DNA of 64,000 nucleotides from Symbiodinium microadriaticum (GCA_001939145.1 LSRX01001467.1:76256-140255); one strand, 5' to 3'; shown: positions 40,768 through 50,785, counted from the stretch's first letter. The notes: a model not told the origin generated them from the letters alone. Numbers and translations: made by a program.

Positions 40768-41311
40768 GGTTACACCCCCCATAACCCTATACCCCTCAAC
40801 CCAAGATGATGCGTGATTGGGAAACCTAGGACTCACCTGCCTTCAGACCCTCAACCCCTAAACTCCCTAAACCCTGAACCCTAAACCCTAAACCCTAAAC
40901 CCTAAACCCTCAACCCCAAAAAACCCCTAAGCCTTAAACCAGCAACCTCGCGAGAAGCCCGCAAACCCAAATCATTGTTATGATTGTTAGTATCATTACT
41001 ACTCCTACTATACTATAGAGCCCCAAACCTCGTCAAACTACTGGGCCCCATATGCAATCGATAGCAATCCCTTCCTTAATTGAGCCCGGTTCGAAGGAAT
41101 AAAGCCTGCATAATGCCTTGTACTACAACTCCTCCAGCCGAATATACACCTCATATAGCCTTAAAGCCCCCACAAACAAAACAGACCACATCACTGCATC
41201 GTAGACCCGAAACCTCAAAACCCCAAAGCCTTACAGCCCCAAACCCGAAACACGCTAAAGCCCTAAAAACGCTCAACCCTAAACCTTAAAGCCCTAGACC
41301 CTATAACTACT

Positions 41312-41407
41312 GTTGATGATACAAATCCTGCGTTACCTTAAGGACCCTAAACTCTGGGAATTCTGGTATATTCCCTATTGTGGGTAATGCAGGATTTGTA
41401 TCATCAG
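41312..41407. mobile_element. Fold-back element, family alpha
   Basis: GTTGATGATACAAATCCTGC...GCAGGATTTGTATCATCAG. Confidence 0.85.
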
Positions 41408-41473
41408 CCATATTGTTGACGCCCTAAACCCTAAATCCTAAAACCCCAAAACCCTAAAAACCCTAAAGCCCTG

Positions 41474-42760
41474 AACCCGAAATCGGCCCTAAACTATCCC
41501 TAAGGGTCCAAGTACCTAATAATTAATCATATACTCTCCCAAATAGTAACCTAGATAACTACTATCCGCAACCAAAGTACCTTATTATTGGGTCCTTTGA
41601 CCCTTTAGGGGCCCTAAACCCTAAACCCCAAAGCCCTATGTAAACCCTATGACTGTGGCCCTAAAACTCTAAACCCCAAACCCTAAACCACAATCCTTAG
41701 TGGAAGGGCTCCCAAAAGAGTGGCTTCGTCTCGGCGGCCATCGCCAAAGATTTTAGAAAGCCAACTGAATTAAAGGAAACTAGAGGTGGGGAGTTTAGGG
41801 TTTTTTAGGGCTTCTATAAGGCTTCCATAAGGTATACAGATCTTCCATAATAAGGCTTCTATAACGGTAACTACCCACCTGCAAATGTCCTAGAATGAAC
41901 ATCTTAGAAAGCCTTTTTCTGGAAACTGCCAGGTAGCAATTGCTGGGATTACGGTGGCGACTACTCTTCCCCGACCTACAGCCTCATCGATGGCTTGTGT
42001 TTCTCGGACTACCCGAAAGGGTCCTCAAATCTGATCGGGGCCCTAAACCGGTTTAGGGTTGAGGGTTTAGGGTTTAGGGCTCCATACGGCTGATGATATA
42101 AATCTTGCATTATCCATAATAAGGAATATACCACAATTCCCATAGTTCAAGGTCCTTAAGGCAATGCAGGGTTTATATCATCAACAGTAGTAGTTCCTTT
42201 TTGGGAGTACCTTATAGGATCCTAAATACAAGCCCACAAGAAGGAACTACTATGGAGCCTATATAAAACGGCGTTATGAGCTTGCAAGTTGGCTACTGCT
42301 TGTCGGCTGCGTGTTGTTGAAGGGATTAGGGTGCAAACTTATAGGGGCTGCCGCGAGGATCAGGGTGTTACACGGCTTTTTCATGCCCAATCCCGATTCT
42401 GACTACTGACGCATCTTGAGAGACATTGCGTAGATTGTCAATGTATACCCATAGGCTCCATAGTAGTTCCTTTTTGGGACTACCTTAATAGGATCCTGAA
42501 TACAAACCCCAAACAGGAACTACTATGGAGCCTATGGGTAAACCCTAATCCCTAAACCCTAAACCATATAAGCCCTATAAACCCTAAACCCTGAACCCTA
42601 AAGCCTATGGATACAACTGCAAGACCCGAACGGACCCCTTTTTTTTCAAGGTCCGTGGAGCTTGGCCTAGGGCAAGGGTGTCGGATCCCTGAGTCCTAAA
42701 CTGCCCTCAACGGTTTAGGGTTTAGGGGTTTAGGGTTTAGGGGTTTAGGGTTTAGGGTTT
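41474..42760 (+). repeat. Perfect 1,287-bp direct duplication, copy 2
   Basis: Repeats 38613-39899 base for base as far as I can read, including the D exon (41719-41785) and A exon (41933-42020), an alpha, a gamma and the AAGGAAACTA-type element. Both copies end inside TTTAGGG heptads. Upstream of the identical block the two loci are only similar, so an old duplication has either been homogenised or the assembly has repeated one contig end at the N. Confidence 0.9.
41933..42020 (+). CDS. Repeat-protein exon, A segment, duplicate of 39072
   Basis: Identical to the exon at 39072 with the same splice sites (D duplicate at 41719-41785). If the duplication is real, the mature protein could contain D-A twice in a row, or one pair could be skipped. 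If it is an assembly artefact, this exon does not exist. Confidence 0.6.
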
Positions 42761-42802
42761 GGGGTTTAGGAGTTTAAATAGGGTTTGGCGGACCGCGCTG
42801 AG

Positions 42803-42872
42803 GCATCATGGAAGGCTTGATCAGCTACAGCAGCATGACCGCGTATAAGGCGGCCCGTGTCCAAACGGCTTG
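42803..42872 (+). CDS. Repeat-protein exon, A segment (degenerate)
   Basis: After GCGCTGAG|G the frame reads IMEGLISYSSMTAYKAARVQ. YSSMTAY-K lines up with YSSPTYSL (39072). It precedes a B-like exon (43371), as A should. The end is uncertain. Confidence 0.5.
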
Positions 42873-43168
42873 CCCCTAAACTCTAAACCCCTTAAACCCT
42901 TAAGCTCTTACAGTGTAAGCCCGAAGCCAACGAATGCTTAAATCACTTACTAAACTCAGCCCAAACCCTTATAAGCCCTAAGCATACCCTCAAACTCTAA
43001 AGGCCCCAACCCAAACCCCCCTCAAACTTGAAGCTCTGCATCTGACGTCCGACGCCCAAACCCCTCAACCCCCTAAACCCGAAACCATTTAACGAAAACT
43101 GAAGCTAAACCCCTAAGTTCTGATCTCCTTGAGACCTTCGACATACCCGAAAACCTAACCCTAAAGCC

Positions 43169-43262
43169 TACCCATAGGCTCCATAGCAGCTCCCTTTTTG
43201 GGATTACCTTATAGGATCCTAAATTCAAACCACAAAAAGAACTACTATGGAGCCTATCGGTA
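43169..43262. mobile_element. Fold-back element, family gamma
   Basis: TACCCATAGGCTCCATAGCA...CTACTATGGAGCCTATCGGT. Confidence 0.85.
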
Positions 43263-43370
43263 AGACTTACCCTAAACCCTAAACGATGGCCCGACGCCCC
43301 CACGGCACACTTTAACGAACCCCCTGCTGTCCTTACTTGTGGCTATGTAGGGGGTTTGTATAGAGTTTAG

Positions 43371-43440
43371 CTTCGACATGTGCAGACGCTCGCCTACCTG
43401 CCAGTGGAGTGTTGGCCCATCCGGGCTCTTTCGTTGCCTG
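43371..43440 (+). CDS. Repeat-protein exon, B segment
   Basis: After AGTTTAG| the frame reads RHVQTLAYLPVECWPIRALS. TLAYLPVECWP is a clear relative of ATLPEDCRP with R changed to W. Ending at CCTG before GCATGG (GC donor) leaves one nucleotide, in phase with the two-nucleotide start of 44039; a GT donor ten nucleotides on (CTTG|GTTTCT) is the alternative. Confidence 0.7.
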
Positions 43441-43910
43441 GCATGGCTTGGTTTCTGCCACTGGTGGGGGGGAGGGCTGCTCCAATTCGCAGTCTCTTAT
43501 TCACAATGTCCCGGTACCGTGAAGATGTAGAAGGGTGCCGTTTTTTTATTAGAATCTTACAAGCTCCCAAAAATTAACTGCAGATGTTCAGGCAGGCTCC
43601 CCATCAACACCGACCCTGAACTTCAATCGGTGTTCGGCGCCTCAGGAACGGCTGCCCAACCTCAATGCATTCCTGTGTGTAAAGGTGTGTGCATGCAACA
43701 AAAAGCATGAATAATTACCAACCTTACTGCTTCAGGCCCCTTACTATATTAAGGACCCTAAACCCTAAACCCTAATGACTGTTTAAGGTCTTGGGGACCC
43801 CGGGATGTATCAATGTAGTACAATTATCCGCTGTCATCGGCACTAGCAAAAGGTGGCCGAACCCAGGTGTTAGCATGGACAGCACAATACCAACCTCCGA
43901 TCCGAACCAC

Positions 43911-44025
43911 AGTTCCCAAAGGCTCCATGTACCCAGAAAGTCTATACTTAGGCCTTAAAGGGGTTCCTATATAGGTACTTTAGGGTCTAAGTATACACTA
44001 TATGGGTACATGGAGCCTTTGGGGT
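43911..44025. mobile_element. Fold-back element, family delta (variant)
   Basis: CAGTTCCCAAAGGCTCCATG...TACATGGAGCCTTTGGGG. Its right end lies 13 nt before the exon acceptor. A related element is at 48679. Confidence 0.75.
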
Positions 44026-44038
44026 TTGGTGGGAGCAG

Positions 44039-44145
44039 TCATCGACGTCTGTGGCTTTTCCCACGGTCGTCGCGCTGTGTTGGTGTCGCTGGCAGCTGAC
44101 CCCCACCCTACTGGGTGGTTCCTTCGCCTAACTAACAACCTACCT
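44039..44145 (+). CDS. Repeat-protein exon, C and D segments fused
   Basis: After GGAGCAG| the frame reads VIDVCGFSHGRRAVLVSLAA then PTGWFLRLT. The VIDV....GR..V.VSLAA stretch fits C, and TGWFLRLT fits the GWLSLSG start of D, so two segments separated by an intron elsewhere are joined here. The right end is uncertain. Confidence 0.65.
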
Positions 44146-45005
44146 ACCTACGTGATGAAGGTGCATGCATCTCGGAACAAAGCTGAATGTGGGTTGATGG
44201 ATGCAATTTCGTGACAAGACGACCATGGCGCAACGCGCATATGAGGTGCAGCAGCCTATATGCCTTCCGAGGGTGCTGTACAAGAATCCACACGTCACCA
44301 AGGAATGAACTCCCTAGGATGTGTAGTTAGTTGCTTCTCATTCAGAGTAGTCTTCAGCAGGACATTACCTGGAAAGCCAAGTTGCCCATAAATATATACA
44401 ACTTTAAAGGAATAAGGGGCAACAGTTACCCCAAATTATGGCAACTGGCTTTCTAGGTAGATATCAGTACCAACAAGGTGACACCGGACCTCGGAGCCTG
44501 CTTTCGACTGTCCACGTGCTTACGGGTGTGCTTTTGCTGAGTAGCTGAGTCCGTAAGTTTTGAGCCATGTGAGTCTATCTAACGAATGGAAGGATTTTCC
44601 GCGTTTTGGCCTATGGCACGGGAAAACTCGGTTTGGGGATTTATTGAGATTTTGATGCAGACCCTTGCCCAATCATCCACCGTCCCTTAACAAGGATTCC
44701 AATACCGTCGGATATTGCAAGTCCGATACTGCTCAGGTTCTCGGTGAACCAACAAGAGACGGCACCACGTGTCCAGGCTCCTTTGCCCTACCATTCAAGA
44801 CTTTGGGACCCTAAACCCTAAGCCCTAAACCCTAAACCCTACACTTTAAAAGAAAACCCTAAACTCCAAAAAGGACCGTTAAAGGAGCCCTAAACCCTAA
44901 GCCCTAAACCCTACCAATCCAGACGTTGGGAAGCAAGGTTCGAGGAGATCTAGAGTTCAAGTTTAAGCTCTTCATACAATTTAGGGACTCGATGCAGATG
45001 ATACC

Positions 45006-45162
45006 GGTGATGATATAGATCCTGCATTACCTTAAGGACCCCAGGCTATGGGAATTAGGGTATGTTCCCTGTCATGGGTAATGCAGGATTTATGTCCCTA
45101 AACCCTTCAACCCTAAACTTGCCCTAAACCTTAAAATCCTAAAGCAGATTTATATCATCAAC
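45006..45162. mobile_element. Alpha element split by a telomere-like insert
   Basis: GGTGATGATATAGATCCTGC...GCAGGATTTATGT, then CCCTAAA heptads, then a second right end GCAGATTTATATCATCAAC. The 11-bp word GCAGGATTTAT is thus repeated on either side of the insert (45086 and about 45144). Confidence 0.8.
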
Positions 45163-45296
45163 AGCATTTCTCCTGCTGTCCGGGTTTGAGACCGGAAGAA
45201 CGTAGCCCCAGGGCTCCTTCTAAGAGTCCGGGCCTCTGGCTCCTTCACTAAGGAGTCCAAAGAGTCGGCAGTAACTTCTGCCTGTAACTTCCGTGT

Positions 45297-45392
45297 TAGG
45301 GGTTTAGGGTTTAGGGGTTTAGGGGTTTAGGGGTTTAGGGGTTTAGGGGTTTATGGGTTTAGGGGTTTAGGGTTTAGGGTTTAGGGTTTAGG
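45297..45392 (+). repeat. Interstitial telomere-like tract with diverged flanking repeats
   Basis: TTTAGGGG heptads flanked by TAACTTCCGTGTTAG on the left and TAGCTTCCATGCTAG on the right (3 differences in 15), consistent with an old target duplication. Confidence 0.7.
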
Positions 45393-45481
45393 TTAGTAGC
45401 TTCCATGCTAGAGTTTGGTGAATTTGCCCCAACATCCTTTTCCAACTGTCTGAGGTCTCAGGTACGTAGGTCATAAGTGGA

Positions 45482-45701
45482 TACCCATAGGCTCCATAAT
45501 CTGTGTCTTAGGGTTTAGGGATTTAGGAGTTTAGGGTTTAGGGTTCAGGGTTTAGGGTGTCTAGTAGGGTTTATAGTATAAACGTCTGCGTCTAGGGTTC
45601 ATAGTTTATCCAGAGGCTCCATAGTAGTTCCCTCTTGGGATTACCTTATAGGATCCTAAATACAAGCCACAAAAAGGAACTACTATAGAGCCTATGGGTA
45701 A
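45482..45701. mobile_element. Family gamma element split by a telomere-like insert
   Basis: TACCCATAGGCTCCATA at 45483, then TTAGGG heptads (about 45508-45590), then TATCCAGAGGCTCCATA at 45606 leading into a full gamma body that ends CTATAGAGCCTATGGGTA at about 45700. The left tip has been duplicated around the insert. Confidence 0.8.
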
Positions 45702-45878
45702 CCGGTACACACATGAGCGCAGTAAATGAGCATAGCCTACGCGTCGGCCGCCTCAACCTCCTTCTAGGCTGAAAATCTTCGCTTCTATATCTCTTAGTGC
45801 GACGATTAATTAATCTTGATCAATCAGGGTCTTTGGCCGGATCACCGTTAAGGAGCTTCATGTTGGAGACAGTCGGAG

Positions 45879-45943
45879 GGATCTATGGCGACGAACATCT
45901 GCCTGCTGCGAGCTGCCAAAACATATTCTCTGCGCGCCGGCCA
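45879..45943 (+). CDS. Repeat-protein exon, B segment (degenerate)
   Basis: After GTCGGAG|G the frame reads IYGDEHLPAASCQNIFSARR. HLPAASCQNIFSA follows HLATLPEDCRP..IFTA with an internal shortening. A GT donor (GGCCA|GTGATG) fits. The frame stays open to 46003 if that donor is not used. Confidence 0.55.
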
Positions 45944-46381
45944 GTGATGGATGCCTGCGAATCGTGCTTTACGCATCCTCTGACCTGGGCCAAAGCCATC
46001 TGACTGAGGGAAACCAAGACTCTGAAGGCCTTCGTAGAACCCTGCACCCCGAACATCAATTACTTTCCTTACCAAGAATCCTGGGTATGGTGGAAGGATA
46101 GTTGCGGGCCAGACCCTACCCGAGAGCCCTACAATATANTTTGTGTAACGAGTACCAGAGAACAACTAGATTGTATTAGCAATTTCATGATGATTATCAT
46201 GGTCATTATGTCAATTAGGACTGTACTACATATTAAATTGTTAGTGTGATTGTAACTGTTAATGCTGTTGTGGGTTCCGTTCCTTGTGCTGTTATTGGCA
46301 TTGCTATTGCTAATTAGTGTTGGTGTTATGGTTGATTTTGTCATTACCATATTGTGTGAGTAGTAGTATGTTATATGTTGA

Positions 46382-46383
<2 letters not shown>

Positions 46384-46414
<31 letters not shown>

Positions 46415-46474
46415 TAATATATATATATATACACATATGCATATATATATATATATGTGTGTGTATATCATATT
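46384..46474 (+). repeat. TA microsatellite with CA interruptions
   Basis: (TA)n, (CA)n and TATGCATA runs. An N at 46139 lies 245 bp upstream. Positions 46140-46380 are AT-rich with no gene. Confidence 0.95.
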
Positions 46475-46639
46475 TACATATCCATGCACATCATATGCAC
46501 AAGCCAAAAGGTCAATCAATAAATCAATGAGCGGATGGCTAAGCTGACAAATTCGTCAAACAACATGTTCACATGTATAGATATACACTGGAGATATACA
46601 TATCTATGAATGTTTCTGTTTATACCTATATGCATATAC

Positions 46640-46674
<35 letters not shown>

Positions 46675-46759
46675 TGTATGTATGTATGTATGTATGTAGA
46701 CACGCACATATATATATATATATATATATACAGATGTATATATATATATGTATATGTAT

Positions 46760-46799
<40 letters not shown>

Positions 46800-46800
46800 G
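46640..46800 (+). repeat. TATG array followed by TA microsatellites
   Basis: (TATG)n at 46645-46697, then TA runs to 46800, ending 48 nt before the exon at 46848. Confidence 0.95.
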
Positions 46801-46847
46801 CATACATTTTAAAGCCCTGTGGCTTACATATGGCTTAAAACCCCGAG

Positions 46848-46899
46848 GTCTTTCCCAATGGCGAAGTGCAGCATGTGGGGGGCGGGGCGGCCCAGATCT
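46848..46899 (+). CDS. Repeat-protein exon, C segment
   Basis: After ACCCCGAG|G the frame reads VFPNGEVQHVGGGAAQI; the donor is ATCT|GTAGAT. The NGEV.HV.GG core is a clear match to SNGEIRWIAGG (61370). It follows a B-like exon and precedes a D-like exon. Confidence 0.65.
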
Positions 46900-47253
46900 G
46901 TAGATGGAGCTTTCGACGTGCGTGTTGTGTTTCTTAGGGTTCAGGGCTTTATAAGGTTTGAAATCTAGGTTCTCTTTTGAAGAGGGGGCCGGCGGCTACT
47001 CGCGAAGCCTGTTATGAGGGTCTAAACGCGCTTCCCTCTAGTCTGCAATGGCAATTCCTTAGCGAGTAGGTAACCTTTAACCTTTCTGGGCTTATATAAT
47101 CCCACCATTACTGAAAGGTTAACCCTAAACCCTAAACCCCTAAACGCTAAACCCTAAACCCTAAACCCCTAAACCCTAAACCCTAAACCCCTAAACTCTC
47201 ACCTTTTTTGGGCTAGGGTGCTCAGCCCCGAAGATTCCAATGTGGCCCCCCAG

Positions 47254-47294
47254 GCGGTTAAGCCTCCGAGGCAAGGCACTTGAACCCAACAGAG
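47254..47294 (+). CDS. Repeat-protein exon, D segment
   Basis: Strong acceptor (GGCCCCCCAG|G) and the most canonical donor in the window (AGAG|GTAAGG). It reads RLSLRGKALEPNR, matching WLSLSGIAFAP. An upstream acceptor at 47233 would add IPMWPPR. CCCTAAA precedes it and TTTAGG follows. Confidence 0.65.
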
Positions 47295-47299
47295 GTAAG

Positions 47300-47443
47300 G
47301 TTTAGGCTTTTAGGGTTTTAGGGTTTTGGGCTTTAGGCTTTTAGGGTTTTAGGGTTTTAGGGTTTTAGGGTTTAGGGTTTTAGGGTTTAGGTTTTAGGGT
47401 TTAGGGTTTAGGGTTTAGGGGTTAGGGTTTAGGGTTTAGGGCC
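47300..47443 (+). repeat. Interstitial telomere-like tract (TTTAGGG)
   Basis: Starts four nucleotides after the donor GTAAGG; TTTAGGG and TTTTAGGG units over 140 bp. Confidence 0.9.
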
Positions 47444-47653
47444 TGTGATGGCACCTACCGGGCCCTCGTGAGACCCTTTACTAGCTCACAACAACGATGC
47501 TGATAGAATCTCCTAAATTTGAACGATCCCTAGAAAGCCATATCACTATTTATGTTATTAGTCTTTTGCTCGGGATGCCGACCCCCGATGCAATCGTCAT
47601 AGACGACGTTATGTTGTTTGTGTTTCAGGGTTTCAGGTTCGGGGATGTCGGCC

Positions 47654-47747
47654 TACCCATAGGCTCCATAGTAGTTCCTTTTTCGGATTACCTTAAAGGA
47701 TCCTAAATATGAGCCACAAAAAGGAACTACTAAGGAGCCTATGGGTA
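47654..47747. mobile_element. Fold-back element, family gamma
   Basis: TACCCATAGGCTCCATAGTA...TACTAAGGAGCCTATGGGTA. Confidence 0.85.
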
Positions 47748-48203
47748 ACGATGAAGAAGTTTGTTTTTGTTGTTTGCTGTTGGGCTGAGCGCTTAGGCTT
47801 AGGTGCCTGTAGCTTTTGACGCGTGACCCCTCACACACTCTAGCGGTTTAATTCGGGGTTGTAGCTTCAGGAGGCATTTTTTGCAGTAGCCGCCCCTCTA
47901 TGGTGCCCCTCAAGCTATAACCCAGTCTAGTCTCACGGTCTTTTGTGCTTTAGGGCTTGGGTTTCGGGTTTAGAATCTGGCTCGGGCTTACACAACAGTG
48001 CAGCCGCTTTCAGCTGAGCTTGTACAAGAGAGCGGGGTACAGCCCAGCCTAAGGGCTCATAAGTGAGAAAAATTTACTTCCAGTATATTCAAGTGAAGGG
48101 CATATTTGTCTCTTTGTGGTTGGCTGCTGAAGTATGGTTCATTGGGGGCCGGCCGATATACCTGTGCTCTTCTTTCCGGGTGTCAATAGCACCGCACGCG
48201 TAG

Positions 48204-48250
48204 AGTTGCCCCCATGCTTGAGCTGCTGAATGGATGGATCCGTGCTGCCT
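48204..48250 (+). CDS. Repeat-protein exon, A1 segment
   Basis: After CGCGTAG| the frame reads VAPMLELLNGWIRAACR. LELLNGW-R matches the LPLTNGW-D junction (16144) and LLNSWVD (33375). The exon probably ends within TGCCGTTGCAG; the frame stays open beyond. Confidence 0.55.
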
Positions 48251-48589
48251 GCCGTTGCAGCCCCGAGTGCAACCCCTCGCCGATCTGTGGTCACGGCGAT
48301 GATGCTGCTTGGCTGTCCAGTTGTAACGCGTATCCCTCTGTCTTTTTTCTTGTTTCGGCGCTGACGTTGAGAAAAGAGCAGGACACCAGGAGTCAGATTC
48401 AGCCTGGAACCCGCAATCATACAAAACCACCTGAACCCTAAGCCCTAGTCCCGACCTGGACCCCGAAAGTTTGTAGATTAATAGCCTTTTTTTATGGGTT
48501 TTGGGCCATTATTTTATTCCTTTTGGGGGTTTAGGTAAAGCCCTGAACCACCAGCTACAAGATGTCTCTTTCTGCCACCTGAAAACCAG

Positions 48590-48634
48590 GCCGAGTCAGT
48601 CGAGACCATCAACGAACCCGTGCCAGCGCTCAAG
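48590..48634 (+). CDS. Short exon preceding the terminal exon
   Basis: Acceptor AAACCAG|G, donor CAAG|GTTCTG, 45 nt, open in all three frames (one reads AESVETINEPVPALK). Joining the frame RVSRDHQRTRASAQ to 48925 keeps phase. The product is not recognisable from 15 codons. Confidence 0.5.
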
Positions 48635-48678
48635 GTTCTGGACCCAGGCAAGAGCCCCAGCCTTTGCTAGGATCCCCT

Positions 48679-48753
48679 AACCCAAAGGCTCCATTTTAGA
48701 GACCCCTTTAAGGCCTAAGTAGCTACTATAAAGGTACATGGAGCCTTTGGGTA
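48679..48753. mobile_element. Fold-back element, short delta variant
   Basis: AACCCAAAGGCTCCATTTTA...GGTACATGGAGCCTTTGGGT. Confidence 0.7.
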
Positions 48754-48924
48754 AGGGGCTATAGGCTATTAGCGGCTATAGGGTTCTATCATAGGGTCCC
48801 TTTAATTTCAGGGGGGACTATAGGGTTCTATCCTGGCTTTTTTTTGAGGGGCTACAGTAGACCTTTGAATTGTAGGTGCTTTTTGTTGTTATTTTTGTTG
48901 TTTGGCGTTTGGGTCTCTGATCAG

Positions 48925-49220
48925 GCGCGTCTACTTCCGATGATACGTGCGACGATTTCTGCGACGAAGCTGAGCTGTGGGCTGACTTGAACGGATTTTG
49001 GTATCGACAGAAAGACAATCACTGTGTCGGAGAAATCTGCGAAGGCAGCTTGATTTGGCATGTACAGTGGAACTTACCGAAGGAAGTTTCCAATTTGCAA
49101 GTGCTTGCGCCAGATACAATTACTCTTGGTATTCAAGGTCAGGTTTTGCTGGGAAAAGTCCAACGGCACACGCAGACCGCAATTCGCTGGAGTGACGGCG
49201 ATGTTTGGCTACGGAAGTGA
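48925..49220 (+). CDS. Terminal exon, C-terminal WSDGDVW domain (secure)
   Basis: Acceptor CTGATCAG|G, then 98 codons to TGA. After an acidic lead (STSDDTCDDFCDEAELWADL) come GFWYRQKDNHCVGEI, LIWHVQWNL, LAPDTITLGIQGQVLLGKVQ and finally TAIRWSDGDVWLRK-stop. The alternating hydrophobic pattern (G-W-R...GEI..G.L.WH ... I.L...G....G.V ... I.W.DGDVW) suggests a small all-beta domain. I recall similar C-termini in predicted dinoflagellate proteins, function unknown. It probably closes the repeat gene lying to the left. Overlapping open frames on the same strand are shadows. Confidence 0.88.
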
Positions 49221-49680
49221 GGCTTTTCACGCCCACGCACTTCTATGCAGATGACGGTGTGAGCTGCCGAATAGGCCAAACCTCGAATACTTTCCCAAGC
49301 CACTACGGCCCCGTAGTAATATGCACTTATGCAGTTCTATTTTGGTGCTTCCTCGACAACCTCACTACCTTTGAGGGGGTACAGAAACAGGATGCCTTCA
49401 TTGCCCTCTTTATCAGAGACTTGGTGGCAAACCTCGGGCCCACTGCAGCTCGAACAAAGGCTTCTGAGCCTGTAGTGCTGTCCTGCTGCCGTTTTGAAGA
49501 AATGCTTCTCCCATTCCGGAGAAGCCAGCAGACTCATGGAACCCTCCAGACCAAAAGGGTCCAAAGGACCCAATAATCAGGTATTGCGGTTTAGGATAGT
49601 AGTTTTGTAGGTTACTGTTTTGGAGAGTATCTGATAACTAGGTCCTTGGACCCTGAGGGAGACCCGAAGCTCCATACTCC
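49221..49680 (+). other. Probable 3' untranslated / intergenic stretch
   Basis: No heptads for about 450 bp after the stop. A 123-codon plus frame and a 78-codon minus frame overlap here; neither has recognisable motifs, so I treat the stretch as transcript tail. A fold-back of the CCAAGGGTCC type (AAAAGGGTCCAAAGGACCC ... GGTCCTTGGACCCTGAGGG) occupies about 49552-49663. Confidence 0.4.
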
Positions 49681-49876
49681 CACAGCCGACAAACCCTTTG
49701 CCCCCAAAAGCTCCAGCTTAGGGTTTAGGGTTTAGGGGACTTTCATGCTCACCGCACCACTAACCCTCCATCTACCCTCTATCAGACCCTAAATACCCTG
49801 AAATCTGGGACCCTTTACCCCTGTTTGAACTCTAAACCCTAAGCCCAAAACCCTAAACCGTAAACTTTGAGGGTAC

Positions 49877-50227
49877 TTGGAGGGTCCTGGAACCTTCCTC
49901 TGCGAAAGATCTTGCCTCGAAGCTCCTGCGGCAGCCGCTGCACAGTCTGAAAAAGGCACCAGCCAGCTTCTGGGAGTTCCATGGAGTCCGTGCGCCAAAG
50001 GGCACCATGAGATAATAGAGAAGCCAGTTGTGTATATGCCTAGGATACACAAAAGCCCCCAAAAAATACGCTCAAGAGTTTGCAATGAAAAGATGCCAGG
50101 CTCCTACATCTCATGTCCCTTGGATACTGATGAGGAGGACCTTGCAAAGACTAGTCTTCCTGCAGTGAAGATCCCTTCATACGAAACCCTCAATCCCTAT
50201 CTGCAACCCCGTAGCCAAATCTCATAA
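49877..50227 (+). CDS. ORF of 116 codons, product unknown
   Basis: Open from a start-like ATTGGAGGGT region to TAA. It contains APAAAAAQSEKGTSQLLGVP, EIIEKPVVYMPRIHKSP and LDTDEEDLAKTSLPAVKIP. Composition is protein-like and it lies in a heptad-free stretch between two genes. A minus-strand frame overlaps. It could be a coding exon or a degraded gene. Confidence 0.35.
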   Translation: MEGPGTFLCERSCLEAPAAAAAQSEKGTSQLLGVPWSPCAKGHHEIIEKPVVYMPRIHKSPQKIRSRVCNEKMPGSYISCPLDTDEEDLAKTSLPAVKIPSYETLNPYLQPRSQIS

Positions 50228-50397
50228 CCAACAACGAGATACCATGCTACATAAGAATCACAAGAAATAGAGCGGATACTACCAAACATGCAACATCCGC
50301 TCAAGTCGCAAACCCTCTCATGGTGAAGCCCTCTCTAAGACCCTTTTAACCCCCTACTTGCTTGCCTAAAAACTCAATCCCGAGGTGCTTCGAGCAG

Positions 50398-50486
50398 TGG
50401 ATGGCTCAGCCTCAGCGGCATAGCCTTTGCGCCGGCACCTGGTGGTCGCCGCAAGCTGCCGTACCAGAACGGAGCCTCGACGCGAG
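50398..50486 (+). CDS. Repeat-protein exon, D segment (secure)
   Basis: Acceptor CGAGCAG|, donor GCGAG|GTCGAT. It reads SGWLSLSGIAFAPAPGGRR then KLPYQNGASTR, the cleanest D segment in the window. It leaves one G that pairs with GT at 51112 to give GASTR-G-WKDYG. The donor AG|GT lies in a 30-bp sequence that is repeated downstream of a telomere-like insert. Confidence 0.92.
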
Positions 50487-50620
50487 GTCGATGCTTCGGG
50501 TGTTTAGGGTTTCGGGGTTTAGGGTTTGGGGGTTTAGGGGTTTAGGGGTTTATAGGGGTTAGGGGTTTAGGGCTCAGGGCTTAGGGGACTGGAGTCTCGA
50601 CGCGAGGTTGATGTTTCGGG
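50471..50620 (+). repeat. Telomere-like insert flanked by a 30-bp direct repeat spanning a donor
   Basis: GGAGCCTCGACGCGAGGTCG plus ATGCTTCGGG (50471-50500) and the same 30 bp at 50591-50620 with three C-to-T changes flank TTTAGGG heptads. Both copies contain GCGAG|GT, so splicing from the first to the second AG|GT would remove the insert precisely with GT-AG ends. Confidence 0.92.
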
Positions 50621-50622
50621 TT

Positions 50623-50785
50623 CCCAGAGACTCCAATATACCTTAATGATTAAGGAATATACCTTCAATCTTATTAGGGCTCCCTATTATAATTTAAGGG
50701 ATATTCCATAATATACTTTAAATCTTGTTAGGGCTCCCTATTATAATTTAAGGTATATTCCTTGAGGGATATTGGAGTCTCTAGG
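50623..50785. mobile_element. Family beta element with a repeated core
   Basis: CCCAGAGACTCCAATATACC...GGGATATTGGAGTCTCTAGG. The inner block CTTTAAATCTTGTTAGGGCT...TATAATTTAAGG is present twice. It directly follows the 30-bp repeat, in the same intron. Confidence 0.8.

Noticed and set aside
48214-48441. 75-codon ORF as a stand-alone gene
   Set aside because: Its first part (LELLNGWIRAACR) fits an A1 exon of the repeat; the rest lacks any motif and overlaps minus-strand frames, so only the exon is called.
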